A DNA stretch of 64,000 nucleotides from Barnesiella merdipullorum (GCA_019116365.1 DXBT01000014.1:37863-101862); one strand, 5' to 3'; positions 15,024-24,937 are shown, numbered from the stretch's first letter. The notes: a model not told the origin generated them from the letters alone. A program made the numbers and translations.

Positions 15024-17833
15024 CGAATTATTATTTTTTCTGTTTCCATTAATTGATCATTTTCCACGTGCAGCAGATATATGCCTTGAGCCTCGACCCA
15101 AATCTGCGACTGCCCGGCGGGCAGCTGCCGAGCGAGAATGTGACGGCCATCGGTTGTATATAGATTCATGCGGGCAGGCGCATCGAGGGTCACCGTTACC
15201 ACATGGCCGGTCACCACCACATCGGCTCCATGACCGAGCGCAGCATCGGTCACACTCGAGGCCATGAACGACTTCTCGATGATGCGCGACTCGTTGTTGC
15301 CCTCGTACAGGCAGGCAATACCATAGGTGTGATATCCTGCGGATGCCGTATTATCGAAGAAACAGCGGGTCGAAGTATAACCGATAAACTCATCGTCGCG
15401 ATAGATATTGAAACCTATGGGATAGCGGGTATCGCGCAGCGGGTCATAGTTGTCGTTGAATACGGGTTTTTCATCTGCTACGAAATCGGTACTTGCAGCC
15501 GGCTCGGCCAGTGTGGCCCGCAAGAAGATATTGGCCGACAAAAGGTCGTCGCGCCACACCCCATCGACCAGTACCAGATTGCCCAAGCCCTTATCGACCG
15601 ACTCGCCATCGCAAACCACTTGAAGAGAATTGATACTTGACGAAGCATGGAAGCCTATCAGATAATCATAACCGGCCTCAATCTCGACCTGATCTTTGAG
15701 AAGCATATCGCGCCACGAACCGGTGGCATACTCCGAAGCTTCGCGGGTAGCCACCACCTCAAAGTCGTCGGTACCGGCCACGGCACGCCATACGCGCAAC
15801 TCATAGACCGTCTGTTTATAACTGGTAAACGGCAAGAATCCCAACTTGTCGAAACGATAGCCTACGTAGGACTTCAGATCCGACGCATTGAAACGTTGTG
15901 CGACATCGATTTCGGCGCCGTCCAAAGTCTGGTACGAAATATTTTCATTGGAGAGCGTGACGCTGGTGCGGGTCAAGACAGGGTCCAAATTCCACTGCAG
16001 GAACATACCTCCATAGGGCGAGCTGCCCGAGAGGGTCTCGACCCGATTCTCGGGCACACGCACCGTCTCGGTTACAAAGGGTGAATACAGCCCGTCGGTA
16101 TAGGCGACATCGATTTTATACACGGCCTGGGTTGCGGTCAACGCCTCATCGATATAGCCCTCGGTAGTAGGTTGGGCCATCAGCTTATCGTCGCGGAAAA
16201 CCCGATAGTTTTTCACACTGCCGGTCTCGGGCCGTTCCCAAGTCAAGGTGACAACACCCCGCTTGGCCACGGCTACAAAATTCTTCACACGCTCGGGCTC
16301 CTCGCCCTTGACAAACGAGAAGGATATAAGGCCGTTACTCTCGGCTATATGGTTCAGGGCTGCATAGGAGTATTTGCCGTCGTTGGAGTGAATGGCGGGC
16401 AGAGTGGCATCGGAGAAGGAGGTCACACCCGACGCTCCCGGGAACGGGGCTCCCTGCGAGTTGATATTGCCATACGACTCGGGGGTGTCGGCCGGCTGGC
16501 AATTGGCCGACGCACACACGGTATATAGTCCTTGCTGGCTGCTGGAGTTCACCTTATTTGAATTTACCCGCGGGGAAATGCGGCTCTCGTCGGCATGATA
16601 GATAATGAGTCCATGCCCCGGCAAAGCCCGGTCGAAACTGGTTTGCTGACGGTTCTCAAGCACATAGTAATCGCCCTCTCTCAAGGTATTGACGACATAG
16701 GCTACCGGCTCATCGGTAGCGGCCGGCATGTTCGTGATATCCTGCGTCTCGCTGAGTACGGTCGGGGTCACCCAACCAAACTGTATCTTCTGCCACATGT
16801 TGTAATGGCAGGGCGAATCGCCTCTTTGTCCATAAGTTCCCCAAGCACCGCCGGCCATCAAATCCCACTCGCCGGTACCCTCGTACGAGCCGTTCTGCTC
16901 GTAATCTACATCATAATAATCGGGAGCCCCCAGGTTGTGTCCAAACTCATGGCAAAAGACCCCGACGGTCATCATCGAAAGCATGGGGACATCGAAGAGC
17001 AACTCGGGCTGAATGGTATAGGTGCGCACCCGTATGTTATCGACCCACGTATCGTACACCTCACTGCTATGCGACCAGATGTCGCCAGTACTGCCGGTCA
17101 CCTCCTGGCCGGTACCCTGGTGGATAATGGAAAGTCCGTCGAGTTCGCCATCGCCGTCGTTGTCGAACTGAGAGAAATCGATTTCGTCCTGCACCTTCGA
17201 CAACGCCTCTCTGATGAGTTCGGTCATATTCTCGGTGCTATACATGTTTTTGTTCTTCGACAGTTGAATCCAGCCCACGACCGTTGTCTCCACATCGAGT
17301 TGACCGTAGGAGTTCTCGAGATAAAAATCTCTGAAACTTCCTGTGCTCCGATAATTCGCGCTATTCATCATGGCATCGAAATCGTCGCGACTGAAGGTAA
17401 CCTGGGTGTCGGCAAAATTCACGAGCAGCATCAGCAGCTTGCGTTGCCCGGTCAAAGGGAATGTACCCTCCAGCTGCAACGTAGGAGCGACCTCGGCCCG
17501 CTCGATTCGCATCAAGGCTTGCCTATTGAGCAAGTTTACCTTGCGGGCCGCCTGGGCATCGTTGCCGGTATAGGGAACCGACGAGGCCACAATCTGTTCA
17601 TCGGCCTCTTGTGCATAGACCAGGAACCCGTTATCGGCTTTTTTCAGGATGTGACCGTCAATCGACTCCATCCAGTGATGATGCTCATCACCCTTCAACT
17701 TATACTTCACAATCGTACCGTCTGGCTGAACATAGGAAATATCTCCCGGAAATGCCGGCATCGAAGATACCGGCATATTCCAAAAGATATTCATCAGACA
17801 AACTACGCATAATAGCTTTATACGCATATTCAT
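15020..17833 (-). CDS. M6-family secreted metallopeptidase with T9SS sorting domain
   Basis: A 937-residue exported peptidase. A signal peptide covers about the first 24 residues, followed by a propeptide-like region. The M6 (immune inhibitor A-like) catalytic domain is at about 130-480, with zinc motif HEFGHNLGAPD at His295/His299/Asp305 (Glu296 catalytic) and a Ca-binding-like DNDGDGELD at 224-232. Fibronectin III-like segments follow (VTLTWERPETGSVKNYRVFR), then a beta-sandwich domain. The C-terminal ~70 residues (MNLYTTDGRHILARQLPAGQ ... IYLLHV) are a type A T9SS sorting signal. It therefore passes the outer membrane through the type IX system and is released or anchored on the surface. 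It is the middle gene of a three-gene operon, 11 nt from the gene before. Confidence 0.92.
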   Translation of the reverse strand: MNMRIKLLCVVCLMNIFWNMPVSSMPAFPGDISYVQPDGTIVKYKLKGDEHHHWMESIDGHILKKADNGFLVYAQEADEQIVASSVPYTGNDAQAARKVNLLNRQALMRIERAEVAPTLQLEGTFPLTGQRKLLMLLVNFADTQVTFSRDDFDAMMNSANYRSTGSFRDFYLENSYGQLDVETTVVGWIQLSKNKNMYSTENMTELIREALSKVQDEIDFSQFDNDGDGELDGLSIIHQGTGQEVTGSTGDIWSHSSEVYDTWVDNIRVRTYTIQPELLFDVPMLSMMTVGVFCHEFGHNLGAPDYYDVDYEQNGSYEGTGEWDLMAGGAWGTYGQRGDSPCHYNMWQKIQFGWVTPTVLSETQDITNMPAATDEPVAYVVNTLREGDYYVLENRQQTSFDRALPGHGLIIYHADESRISPRVNSNKVNSSSQQGLYTVCASANCQPADTPESYGNINSQGAPFPGASGVTSFSDATLPAIHSNDGKYSYAALNHIAESNGLISFSFVKGEEPERVKNFVAVAKRGVVTLTWERPETGSVKNYRVFRDDKLMAQPTTEGYIDEALTATQAVYKIDVAYTDGLYSPFVTETVRVPENRVETLSGSSPYGGMFLQWNLDPVLTRTSVTLSNENISYQTLDGAEIDVAQRFNASDLKSYVGYRFDKLGFLPFTSYKQTVYELRVWRAVAGTDDFEVVATREASEYATGSWRDMLLKDQVEIEAGYDYLIGFHASSSINSLQVVCDGESVDKGLGNLVLVDGVWRDDLLSANIFLRATLAEPAASTDFVADEKPVFNDNYDPLRDTRYPIGFNIYRDDEFIGYTSTRCFFDNTASAGYHTYGIACLYEGNNESRIIEKSFMASSVTDAALGHGADVVVTGHVVTVTLDAPARMNLYTTDGRHILARQLPAGQSQIWVEAQGIYLLHVENDQLMETEKIIIR

Positions 17834-17844
17834 CTCAGATCAAT

Positions 17845-20800
17845 TTATTTTACGAATTTCACACTTCGGCTGTTGGTTGCGATGATATAAACTCCCTTGG
17901 CCCAATCGGCTATCGGCAGGTACATGGTGGTATCGTCGGCTTTGACCGAGGCCATCAACGTCCCCGACATCGAGTAGATGTTCACTACATCACCGGCGTT
18001 CAACCCATCGACCTTGAGGGTAGAACCATCGACCGAAGCGTAGAAACGAACAGACGACTCGGTGGCCGAAACGGCCGAAATCTCTTTCATCTCGATCCAC
18101 GGCATGACGGCGAAACTGTACCCTTTCAACTCGGGCGAGAAGAGATCGGCACGACAATACTCGCCGTCGGGCACAAAGTCGCTACCCTCGATAGCCACAT
18201 CGGGTTTCACATAGAGAGTTGTTTGGCCATTGGCATGAACCCGGGTATCGCCTCCGAAGAACGACCCTACGGTCCACTCCTTGTCGAGATCCATCATCAG
18301 CTCATCAAACTCCAGTGCCACATAGAAAGTTCCCGTCAACTCGGCCGGGGTAGCCAGGGTCCAACCGATTCTCTTCGAAAGATAGATGCCCATGTCGCCG
18401 AATTTATCGACAATATTGGCTGTCTCTTCGTAGAAGGGATGCTCCAGATCGGGCTTCCCATCTTTTTCGGGGTAGAACACCAGCTTGACATTCTTATCGG
18501 AGTCGTCCTCTTGCCCCGTGTTGATATAGATGCCATAAGCCATGAGGTTGAAGGTTACCGACGAGACTTCGACCTTTTGGTCGATTGGCATCTCGAAGCG
18601 CTCGGCTATTGCCCGATAGTAGCGGTTGACACCGGCTACATAGTGGAACAATACCTCATAGGTATCTTGAGTCTGCACCGACCCATCCTCGCGATAAGCC
18701 GGGAGGTCGGCCTGTTGATAGACCTTATCAAGTGCATCATTGACGGTCGATACAGCCCCTGTGGGGAAACCGCCCTCGTCAATTACAGTGCAGGAGAGCG
18801 AGCAAGTGAACTCGCTGCTTCCGCCCTTGTTGGTGGCTACCAGCTTAATGGTATAGCTACCCGACTGTGTGAACGATACATAGGGCTCGCGAGCAGTGGG
18901 ATCGGCAACTTGGGCCGTACCCGTTACCGACCATTCGTAACTGTCGGCGCCATCGACCTGGTTTATCATCTTGTAAGGCATACCGGGGAACAACAGCGGA
19001 CGCCCGTCGATAAGCGAGTTCAACGTAGTTGACATATAGATGGTTCCCGTGGGAGGAAGCACATCGCTCGATTTCCTCAACGAGAAGTCCTCAATGCAGT
19101 AATAGCCGTCGCTGGCCAGTTCGGAGTTGGCCCAGAACGCGAAACAGTATTCGCCGGTAGTCTCGGGCGTATAAGTTACTGTTACCAATTCCCAGTCGGT
19201 CATGAAACGGTCGGTTACGCTATACAACTCGTCTTGCATATCGTAGGCCTGTTCGCGCCCGACCGTAAATCTGAAGGTGGCGGGATTGTCACCGCCCGGC
19301 AGATAGAGGTAGAACGAAGCCGTATATTCGACACCGGCCTCCATCTCCATCATCGGGGTATAGGCTATGTCATGGCGCTCACCCAATGCCGATGACGGAG
19401 CTACCAAATAATACGACCCCGAAAGGGCAGGCTTCGACCTCAACGAGGCCGTGATAAACGGTTCGTCACCAGTAGCCAACCAACCAATAGGCAGATATGA
19501 CACCCCATCGTAATGGTCGCCATCGAAGGTCTCTATATAGGGAATCGAGGGGGTCCATCCGGGTTCCACGATTTCGTCCGACGCGATTTCAAAGTCGTCA
19601 ATCAGCATAAAGCCGTCCATCGAGAGAGCCGAGCAGGCCCAGAAGGCAAAACAGTATTCGCCCGTTTCGGTGGGCGTGAAGGCCACCTCTACCTTTTCCC
19701 ATCCCGAAGTGGAGGTATCTTCATAGCTCTTCAATACGGTGGTTTGAGCCTCTACCGTCTGACCGTTCCCTACCGTGAACTTGAAACTGGGCTTGCGCGA
19801 CAGCTCCATCAGGTTGAGATAGAACGACACGTTGTAGGTAATGCCGGCTTCCATCTCCAGCATCGGGGTGAAGGTGACATCCTGGCGACCCGACGAATAA
19901 CTGGGATTTGCCACGAGCAGATTTTCGCCCGAGTTGGGCACATACCCCCACTCGTTAGCATTGACGGTCTGGAAAGCGTTATCGGTGTTCGACACCCATC
20001 CGTTGGGCAGCACGGCATCGACGGCATAGTGGGTAGAGTCGTCGAAGGTCTCCTTGTAGGGCAGCGTGGCTTCCCAAGCGGGCTCGGAGGCAATCTCTTC
20101 GATCGAGAAGGTGTCGTAATAGACATCACCCGACGACGACAAGGTGGAACTGTTCCACAAGCCCACGCAATACTGCCCGTCCTGCGACGGGGTATAGATA
20201 ACCTCGGCCAAGGTCCATTGGTCGATGGCCTTATCGCGACCGCCATATACGTAGGAGAGGTGATTTTCATAATCCTGTCCCATGCCCACGGTGATCTTCA
20301 TCTCCGAAGTGCGGGACGACAGACCGGGCATCATGTATTTTACCCGTATCCGGTAATCGGTATTGGCCTTCATCTCAAACATGGGCGAGAAGGCTACATC
20401 CTGGCGATTGCTCGTCTGGGGATATCCCGAGACGATAACCTTATCGCCCGTATCGGCAACCTTTCCATAGTCGATGGCCGGTTGTGTCGAGAAGGGCGAG
20501 CTTCCCAATGTCAGCCAACCGTTAGGCAGGGCGGCGTCGCCGGTATAGTGAGCGGCATCGTCGAAAGTCTCTTCGTAGGGCAAGGTTGCCTGCCAGGCGG
20601 GCTCGGGCTCTTCGGCAGGTTCACCCTCGAGCGAGAAGGTATCGAAGAATACATCGCCGGCCGACGACAGAATCGAGCTGGCCCACAGACCGAAACAATA
20701 TTCTCCATCGGCCTCGGGCACAAAGGTACATTCGGCAAGCGTCCATTCGCTCACAAACTCGTCCGACACCTCTTTCAAGACTGTCGTGTGAGTTTCGATG

Positions 20801-21186
20801 GCCTGGGTGGTGCCGGCAGTAATCTTCATGGCTCCCATCCGGGGCGACAAGCCGGGTACCATATACTTGACCTTGACGGTATAAGTGGCCCCGGCTTTCA
20901 TTTCAAACAGCGGAGTAAATGCCACATCCTGGCGATTGCCCATCTGTGGATATCCCGATACGATGAGGTATTCGCCCGTATCGGCAACCTTTCCATAGTC
21001 GATGGCCGGTTGTGCCGAGAAAGAAGTGGCTCCAACTGCAGCCCAACCGTTGGGCAAACCAGATATGACACTATCGGTATAATGGGTAGCATCATCGAAA
21101 GACTCCTCATAAAGGAGCTCCATCTCTTGTGCTTGTAGAGGCAGGCACAACAGTCCCACAACCAGCGTAGCCGCTATCCGTTTCAA
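17845..21186 (-). CDS. Large T9SS-exported adhesin-like protein with four beta-sandwich repeats
   Basis: A 1113-residue secreted protein. After a signal peptide (first ~19 residues) come four repeats of about 170 residues, each opening with LPYEETFDD-like sequence and containing LPNGW, then Y.VSGYPQ or similar, and closing with a GDVFFDTFSLE-type strand. This is the MAM/cleaved-adhesin (choice-of-anchor J) fold often found in Porphyromonas gingipain adhesins. A PKD-like domain follows at about 735-800 (YEWSVTGTAQV, GSYTIKLVATNKGG), then a domain of ~230 residues without clear family. The C-terminal sorting domain (about 1045-1113) ends GVYIIATNSRSVKFVK. Repeats 1 and 2 share long identical DNA stretches. 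It is the first gene of the T9SS operon, with a -7 box TACATTTG at 21255-21262. It probably binds proteins or glycans at the cell surface. Confidence 0.85.
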   Translation of the reverse strand: MKRIAATLVVGLLCLPLQAQEMELLYEESFDDATHYTDSVISGLPNGWAAVGATSFSAQPAIDYGKVADTGEYLIVSGYPQMGNRQDVAFTPLFEMKAGATYTVKVKYMVPGLSPRMGAMKITAGTTQAIETHTTVLKEVSDEFVSEWTLAECTFVPEADGEYCFGLWASSILSSAGDVFFDTFSLEGEPAEEPEPAWQATLPYEETFDDAAHYTGDAALPNGWLTLGSSPFSTQPAIDYGKVADTGDKVIVSGYPQTSNRQDVAFSPMFEMKANTDYRIRVKYMMPGLSSRTSEMKITVGMGQDYENHLSYVYGGRDKAIDQWTLAEVIYTPSQDGQYCVGLWNSSTLSSSGDVYYDTFSIEEIASEPAWEATLPYKETFDDSTHYAVDAVLPNGWVSNTDNAFQTVNANEWGYVPNSGENLLVANPSYSSGRQDVTFTPMLEMEAGITYNVSFYLNLMELSRKPSFKFTVGNGQTVEAQTTVLKSYEDTSTSGWEKVEVAFTPTETGEYCFAFWACSALSMDGFMLIDDFEIASDEIVEPGWTPSIPYIETFDGDHYDGVSYLPIGWLATGDEPFITASLRSKPALSGSYYLVAPSSALGERHDIAYTPMMEMEAGVEYTASFYLYLPGGDNPATFRFTVGREQAYDMQDELYSVTDRFMTDWELVTVTYTPETTGEYCFAFWANSELASDGYYCIEDFSLRKSSDVLPPTGTIYMSTTLNSLIDGRPLLFPGMPYKMINQVDGADSYEWSVTGTAQVADPTAREPYVSFTQSGSYTIKLVATNKGGSSEFTCSLSCTVIDEGGFPTGAVSTVNDALDKVYQQADLPAYREDGSVQTQDTYEVLFHYVAGVNRYYRAIAERFEMPIDQKVEVSSVTFNLMAYGIYINTGQEDDSDKNVKLVFYPEKDGKPDLEHPFYEETANIVDKFGDMGIYLSKRIGWTLATPAELTGTFYVALEFDELMMDLDKEWTVGSFFGGDTRVHANGQTTLYVKPDVAIEGSDFVPDGEYCRADLFSPELKGYSFAVMPWIEMKEISAVSATESSVRFYASVDGSTLKVDGLNAGDVVNIYSMSGTLMASVKADDTTMYLPIADWAKGVYIIATNSRSVKFVK

Positions 21187-21956
21187 AAAAGTAAAGTTTT
21201 TCTCATACTGACTATTTTTATAATGATTATCGAAAATTCATCAAAGTCCCACTACAAATGTAGAAAAATAAAACAATATTTTATCATTTTTGAGTCAAAA
21301 ATGATTATTAGGCTTAAAATTTATCTCAAAAGCTAACATTATGACAGACGAAGTTGTTTAATAGGGAAAACCTTTCAGCGGCATTTGAATATGGATTGGC
21401 TTATCTCGCCCTGTCAATTCCCACTTGCCATGTGGCTACAAGAGCAAAAGGAGTCAGCAGCCCGGCGAAGGCAACAGCATTTACAACCATGCCACAGCAA
21501 TGGCAAGGTACTCATATATGATAAATAAAAAAGGAGGAGCATTTTTCCCGCAAGACTCTGCATTTCCGACCAAATGCTTCACGGTCTTGCAATAACGGAT
21601 AATGTCGGCGTTGTGTGTTTTTTTGTGTTTCAGGTAGATAGATAGGATAACAAGATTGGTAGCACTCATGACGATTGCGTCTCTGAGCACAATCAAACTT
21701 TGCAAAGATAAAACTTTATTCTTAAATACAACTCTTTTTTATCATTATTTTTTTGCATAAAATCGTTTTTTCATTCGAAATCGATTTCAGTCTCGACACT
21801 CAACCCGTCTCTTACCAACGGTCCAAGAGAGGGACAGACGATGCCCTAACGTATTAAAAGCGAAAGAAAAGGAATAATCTTTTCACCTCAACTCAGCCCT
21901 CTACTTGCCCAATCTATACTTTTGTCGTAAATTTGATGGCTACTTAACACGAGTCT
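21187..21956. other. Long intergenic region with two divergent promoter candidates
   Basis: 770 bp without a firm gene. It holds a TACATTTG box (21255-21262, minus) for the T9SS operon, a second minus-strand promoter (21703-21731), a weak TACTTTTG box (21917-21924, plus) for the ABC-F gene, and much A/T-rich sequence. The part from 21340 to 21480 has mixed composition and might be a decayed gene, but I recognise nothing in it. Confidence 0.5.
21481..21669 (-). CDS. Possible 62-residue small ORF or untranslated RNA
   Basis: A short frame beginning MSATNLVILSIYLKHKKTH, with a hydrophobic C-terminal part (FLFIIYEYLAIAVAWL). It follows a promoter-like TTG-N18-TATCTTTG on the minus strand (21731-21703) with about 29 nt of leader. 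There is no good ribosome binding site. The transcript may be a noncoding RNA. I can offer no function, and the coding status is doubtful. Confidence 0.2.
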   Translation of the reverse strand: MSATNLVILSIYLKHKKTHNADIIRYCKTVKHLVGNAESCGKNAPPFLFIIYEYLAIAVAWL

Positions 21957-23846
21957 ATGATCAGTTACTTACAGATAGAGAACCTCACCAAGTCGTTTGG
22001 CGACCGCATCCTGTTTGAAAACATTTCGCTGGGTATAGGCGAGGGCGACCGCATAGGGCTCATCGCCAAAAACGGGGCCGGCAAAACGACATTGCTCAAT
22101 ATCCTGGCCGGCAAGGAAGACTATGACAACGGGCAGATTACCTACCGCAACGGGCTGCGGGTGGGATACCTGGAACAGTCGCCGTCGTATGAGCCGCATC
22201 TCTCGGTCATCGAGGCCTGTTTCCAATCCGACAATGAGACGGTGCGCCTCATCGCCGAGTATGAACGGGCTTTGCAAGCCAACGACCCTACCCGACTGCA
22301 AGAACTGCTCGACCGCATGGAACATGCCAAAGCCTGGGACTATGAACAGCGAGCCAAGCAGATACTCTCGCAACTCAAAATCAACAATTTCGAGCAACCG
22401 GTGCGAGAACTCTCGGGAGGCCAACTGAAGCGGCTGGCCTTGGCCAATGTGCTCATTACCGAGCCCGATCTCCTCATCCTCGACGAGCCTACCAACCACC
22501 TCGACATCGATATGACCGAGTGGCTCGAAGAGTTTCTGCGCCGCTCCAACACAACGCTGCTCATGATCACCCACGACCGCTATTTCCTCGACCGGGTGTG
22601 CAACCAGATTGTCGAGATAGACGACCGCACCCTCTACAGCTACAAGGGCAATTACAGCTACTACCTCGAGAAACGCGAGGAGCGCATCGAGATACACAAT
22701 GCCGAGATAGACCGCGCCCGCAACCTCATGCGCACCGAACTGGAGTGGATTCGTCGCCAGCCGCAGGCTCGGGGCACCAAAGCCAAATACCGCATCGATG
22801 CCTTTGCCGACCTGCAGGAGAAGGCCCGTCGCGAGAAGGCCGTGGGGCAAGTGCGTCTCGAGGTGAAATCGTCGTATATCGGGTCCAAGATTTTCGAGGC
22901 CAAGGGCATCTCCAAGAGCTTTGGCGACCTGAAGATTCTCGAGAACTTCGACTACACCTTTGCTCGCTACGAAAAGATGGGTATCGTGGGCAACAACGGT
23001 ACGGGGAAATCGACCTTCATCAAGATGCTCATCGGGCAGGTGAAACCCGACCGCGGACATTTCGACATAGGCGAGACCGTCAAATTCGGCTATTACAGCC
23101 AGGAGGGCATGCAGTTCAACGACCAGATGAAGGTAATCGACGCCGTGCGCGACATCGCCGAAGAGATTTCGCTGGGCGACGGACGCAAGCTGTCGGCCTC
23201 GCAATTCCTGCAGCACTTTCTCTTCACCCCCGAGACCCAGCACAACTACATCTATAAACTGAGCGGGGGCGAGCGTCGCCGGCTCTACCTGTGCACGGTG
23301 CTCATCAGCAACCCCAATTTCCTGGTGCTCGACGAGCCCACCAACGACCTCGATATCGTCACCCTCAATGTGCTCGAGGAGTACCTGCGCAATTTCAAAG
23401 GGTGTGTCATTGTCGTCTCGCACGACCGCTACTTCATGGACAAGGTGGTTGACCACCTGCTGGTGTTCAAGGGAAACGGCGAGATAAAAGACTTTCCCGG
23501 CAACTATACCGACTATCGCGAATGGCGCGAGGCTCAGGAGCAGAAGGCCCGCAACGAACAGGCCGAACGCGCCCGCCAGGAAAGCAAAAAGGCGGCCCCC
23601 GAAAAACGATCCACGGCCGAGAACAGCCGCCGGCGCCTCTCGTTCAAGGAGAAAAAGGAGCTCGAGCAACTCGAAACGGAGATTGCCGCACTCGAAGAGG
23701 AGAAGAAGAGCATCGAAACCGCCCTGTGCAGCGGCACCCTCGGGGTAGACGAGCTTACCGAAAAATCGAAACGGCTGCCCGAGGTCAACGACCTGCTCGA
23801 CGAGAAGACCCTGCGCTGGCTCGAACTGAGCGAAATCGAGGGGTAA
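21957..23846 (+). CDS. ABC-F family ATPase, Uup type
   Basis: A 629-residue protein with two ABC domains and no membrane segments. Domain 1 has Walker A GLIAKNGAGKTTLL, signature LSGGQLKRLAL and Walker B LLILDEPTNHLD. Domain 2 has GIVGNNGTGKST, LSGGERRRLYL and FLVLDEPTNDLD. The linker is the arginine-rich ABC-F type, and a C-terminal coiled coil (EKKELEQLETEIAALEEEKK) is typical of Uup. ABC-F proteins act on the ribosome or, for Uup, also on DNA structures; resistance function is not implied. The stop codon TAA is the first part of a 7-bp target duplication, so the mobile element inserted exactly behind this gene and removed nothing from it. Confidence 0.9.
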   Translation: MISYLQIENLTKSFGDRILFENISLGIGEGDRIGLIAKNGAGKTTLLNILAGKEDYDNGQITYRNGLRVGYLEQSPSYEPHLSVIEACFQSDNETVRLIAEYERALQANDPTRLQELLDRMEHAKAWDYEQRAKQILSQLKINNFEQPVRELSGGQLKRLALANVLITEPDLLILDEPTNHLDIDMTEWLEEFLRRSNTTLLMITHDRYFLDRVCNQIVEIDDRTLYSYKGNYSYYLEKREERIEIHNAEIDRARNLMRTELEWIRRQPQARGTKAKYRIDAFADLQEKARREKAVGQVRLEVKSSYIGSKIFEAKGISKSFGDLKILENFDYTFARYEKMGIVGNNGTGKSTFIKMLIGQVKPDRGHFDIGETVKFGYYSQEGMQFNDQMKVIDAVRDIAEEISLGDGRKLSASQFLQHFLFTPETQHNYIYKLSGGERRRLYLCTVLISNPNFLVLDEPTNDLDIVTLNVLEEYLRNFKGCVIVVSHDRYFMDKVVDHLLVFKGNGEIKDFPGNYTDYREWREAQEQKARNEQAERARQESKKAAPEKRSTAENSRRRLSFKEKKELEQLETEIAALEEEKKSIETALCSGTLGVDELTEKSKRLPEVNDLLDEKTLRWLELSEIEG

Positions 23847-23850
23847 TTCA
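23844..23850. repeat. Target-site duplication, left copy (TAATTCA)
   Basis: TAATTCA occurs here and again at 25094-25100, directly outside the two terminal inverted repeats of the inserted element. Joining the flanks at this heptamer restores a continuous sequence after the uup stop. Confidence 0.85.
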
Positions 23851-23865
23851 ACGTGAGTTCGAAAT
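23851..23865 (+). repeat. Left terminal inverted repeat
   Basis: ACGTGAGTTCGAAAT, identical over 15 bp to the complement of 25079-25093. Similarity stops after this point. Confidence 0.9.
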
Positions 23866-24035
23866 CAGAATCAATATATTTATCTTATTATTAAAGAAAG
23901 TCCTGCCTAATATATATTATCTTGATAATATAAGTGTTATGGTCAAAAACAATTTGCAAAGCAAATGAGATTGCTCCCACTATTGAGACTTATCCATTTT
24001 ACTCTTTTAATGACTTTCAAAGATTGCTTTTCAAC

Positions 24036-24851
24036 TTACCTGATTTTTCTTGACTGCAAATATTCTTCCTTACCCGGAAAGTTCCAATTGCCGATAGCGC
24101 CTGTGTTGTATCTAAATACAACGCGCGGAGAGTACCGAATGTTACCCGGATCTGCCTCTACACGTTCCTGCTCTTCTTGTGACAGGGCATAGGGATAGAT
24201 AATGAAATCGTATTTATCCAGAAGGATGCGCCGGAAGCCGATTTCGTAGGGCTCGTCAGAAGATGTTGAAACTGCTATTGAAATGCTATGAATGTCATCC
24301 AAGGTGTTCTTTATATCATTCAGATCCGTTCTGTCAAGACCCGATATCATGAGTAAAGAATCAATCTTTTCTTCGCTCGGGTCCCAGTTGTTGCAGCCCT
24401 GTTTGTCATCAGTAAATACACTGAAAGCAGATACTTTTCCTTTCTCAAATTCGATATAGATGCTGCGTCCCGGTTCCAGTTGTTGACGGATTTTGTGATA
24501 GAGGTCTTCCATTTGTGCATGGTATTTGACATAGTGCCTTTCCATTATATGGGCATCGCATCGGTCGTTGGGGTTAAAAATCCATAGCAATATTGCCAGA
24601 ATATTGGCGACATGCCATGCCAGGAATATTCTTTTGTGCCTGGTATTGAACCTCAATGATGTGAAAACGGATATAACAGAGATAACAAATGCCGGTATGA
24701 CAAGTAGGAAAGCAAATGCAACAATCAGAATTCCTACTAATTTGTCAACCCACAATAAGATAATTGCTGCCGATACTATAATGACAGATATATATTGTAC
24801 GATTATCCAAGTGCGGGTTGGTGGTGCTTGCTTTACTCTATCCAGCTTCAT
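24036..24851 (-). CDS. Membrane-anchored protein of unknown function, passenger of the element
   Basis: A 271-residue protein. Three hydrophobic helices occupy about residues 15-34, 36-64 and 75-92. They are followed by a soluble domain of ~180 residues that has no motif I recognise (segments such as YHKIRQQLEPGRSIYIEFEK and YDFIIYPYALSQEEQERVEA). A -7 box TATCTTTG on the minus strand at 24874-24881 gives a leader of about 15 nt, so the gene has its own promoter. Codon and base use are more A/T-rich than in neighbours, in line with transfer. It is the only complete gene in the IS982-like element. Function is unknown; an immunity, toxin or stress role cannot be judged from sequence. Confidence 0.7.
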   Translation of the reverse strand: MKLDRVKQAPPTRTWIIVQYISVIIVSAAIILLWVDKLVGILIVAFAFLLVIPAFVISVISVFTSLRFNTRHKRIFLAWHVANILAILLWIFNPNDRCDAHIMERHYVKYHAQMEDLYHKIRQQLEPGRSIYIEFEKGKVSAFSVFTDDKQGCNNWDPSEEKIDSLLMISGLDRTDLNDIKNTLDDIHSISIAVSTSSDEPYEIGFRRILLDKYDFIIYPYALSQEEQERVEADPGNIRYSPRVVFRYNTGAIGNWNFPGKEEYLQSRKIR

Positions 24852-24937
24852 GACAGGTTCTTTTGGCTTGTAGCAAAGATAACATATTATGATTAACCAA
24901 TTGTATGCTTCATAATAATTTCGCTCTATATAAAATG

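Noticed and set aside
21969..23669. Long open frame on the minus strand opposite uup
   Set aside because: It is the shadow of a codon-biased ABC-F gene; the plus-strand protein has all Walker and signature motifs.
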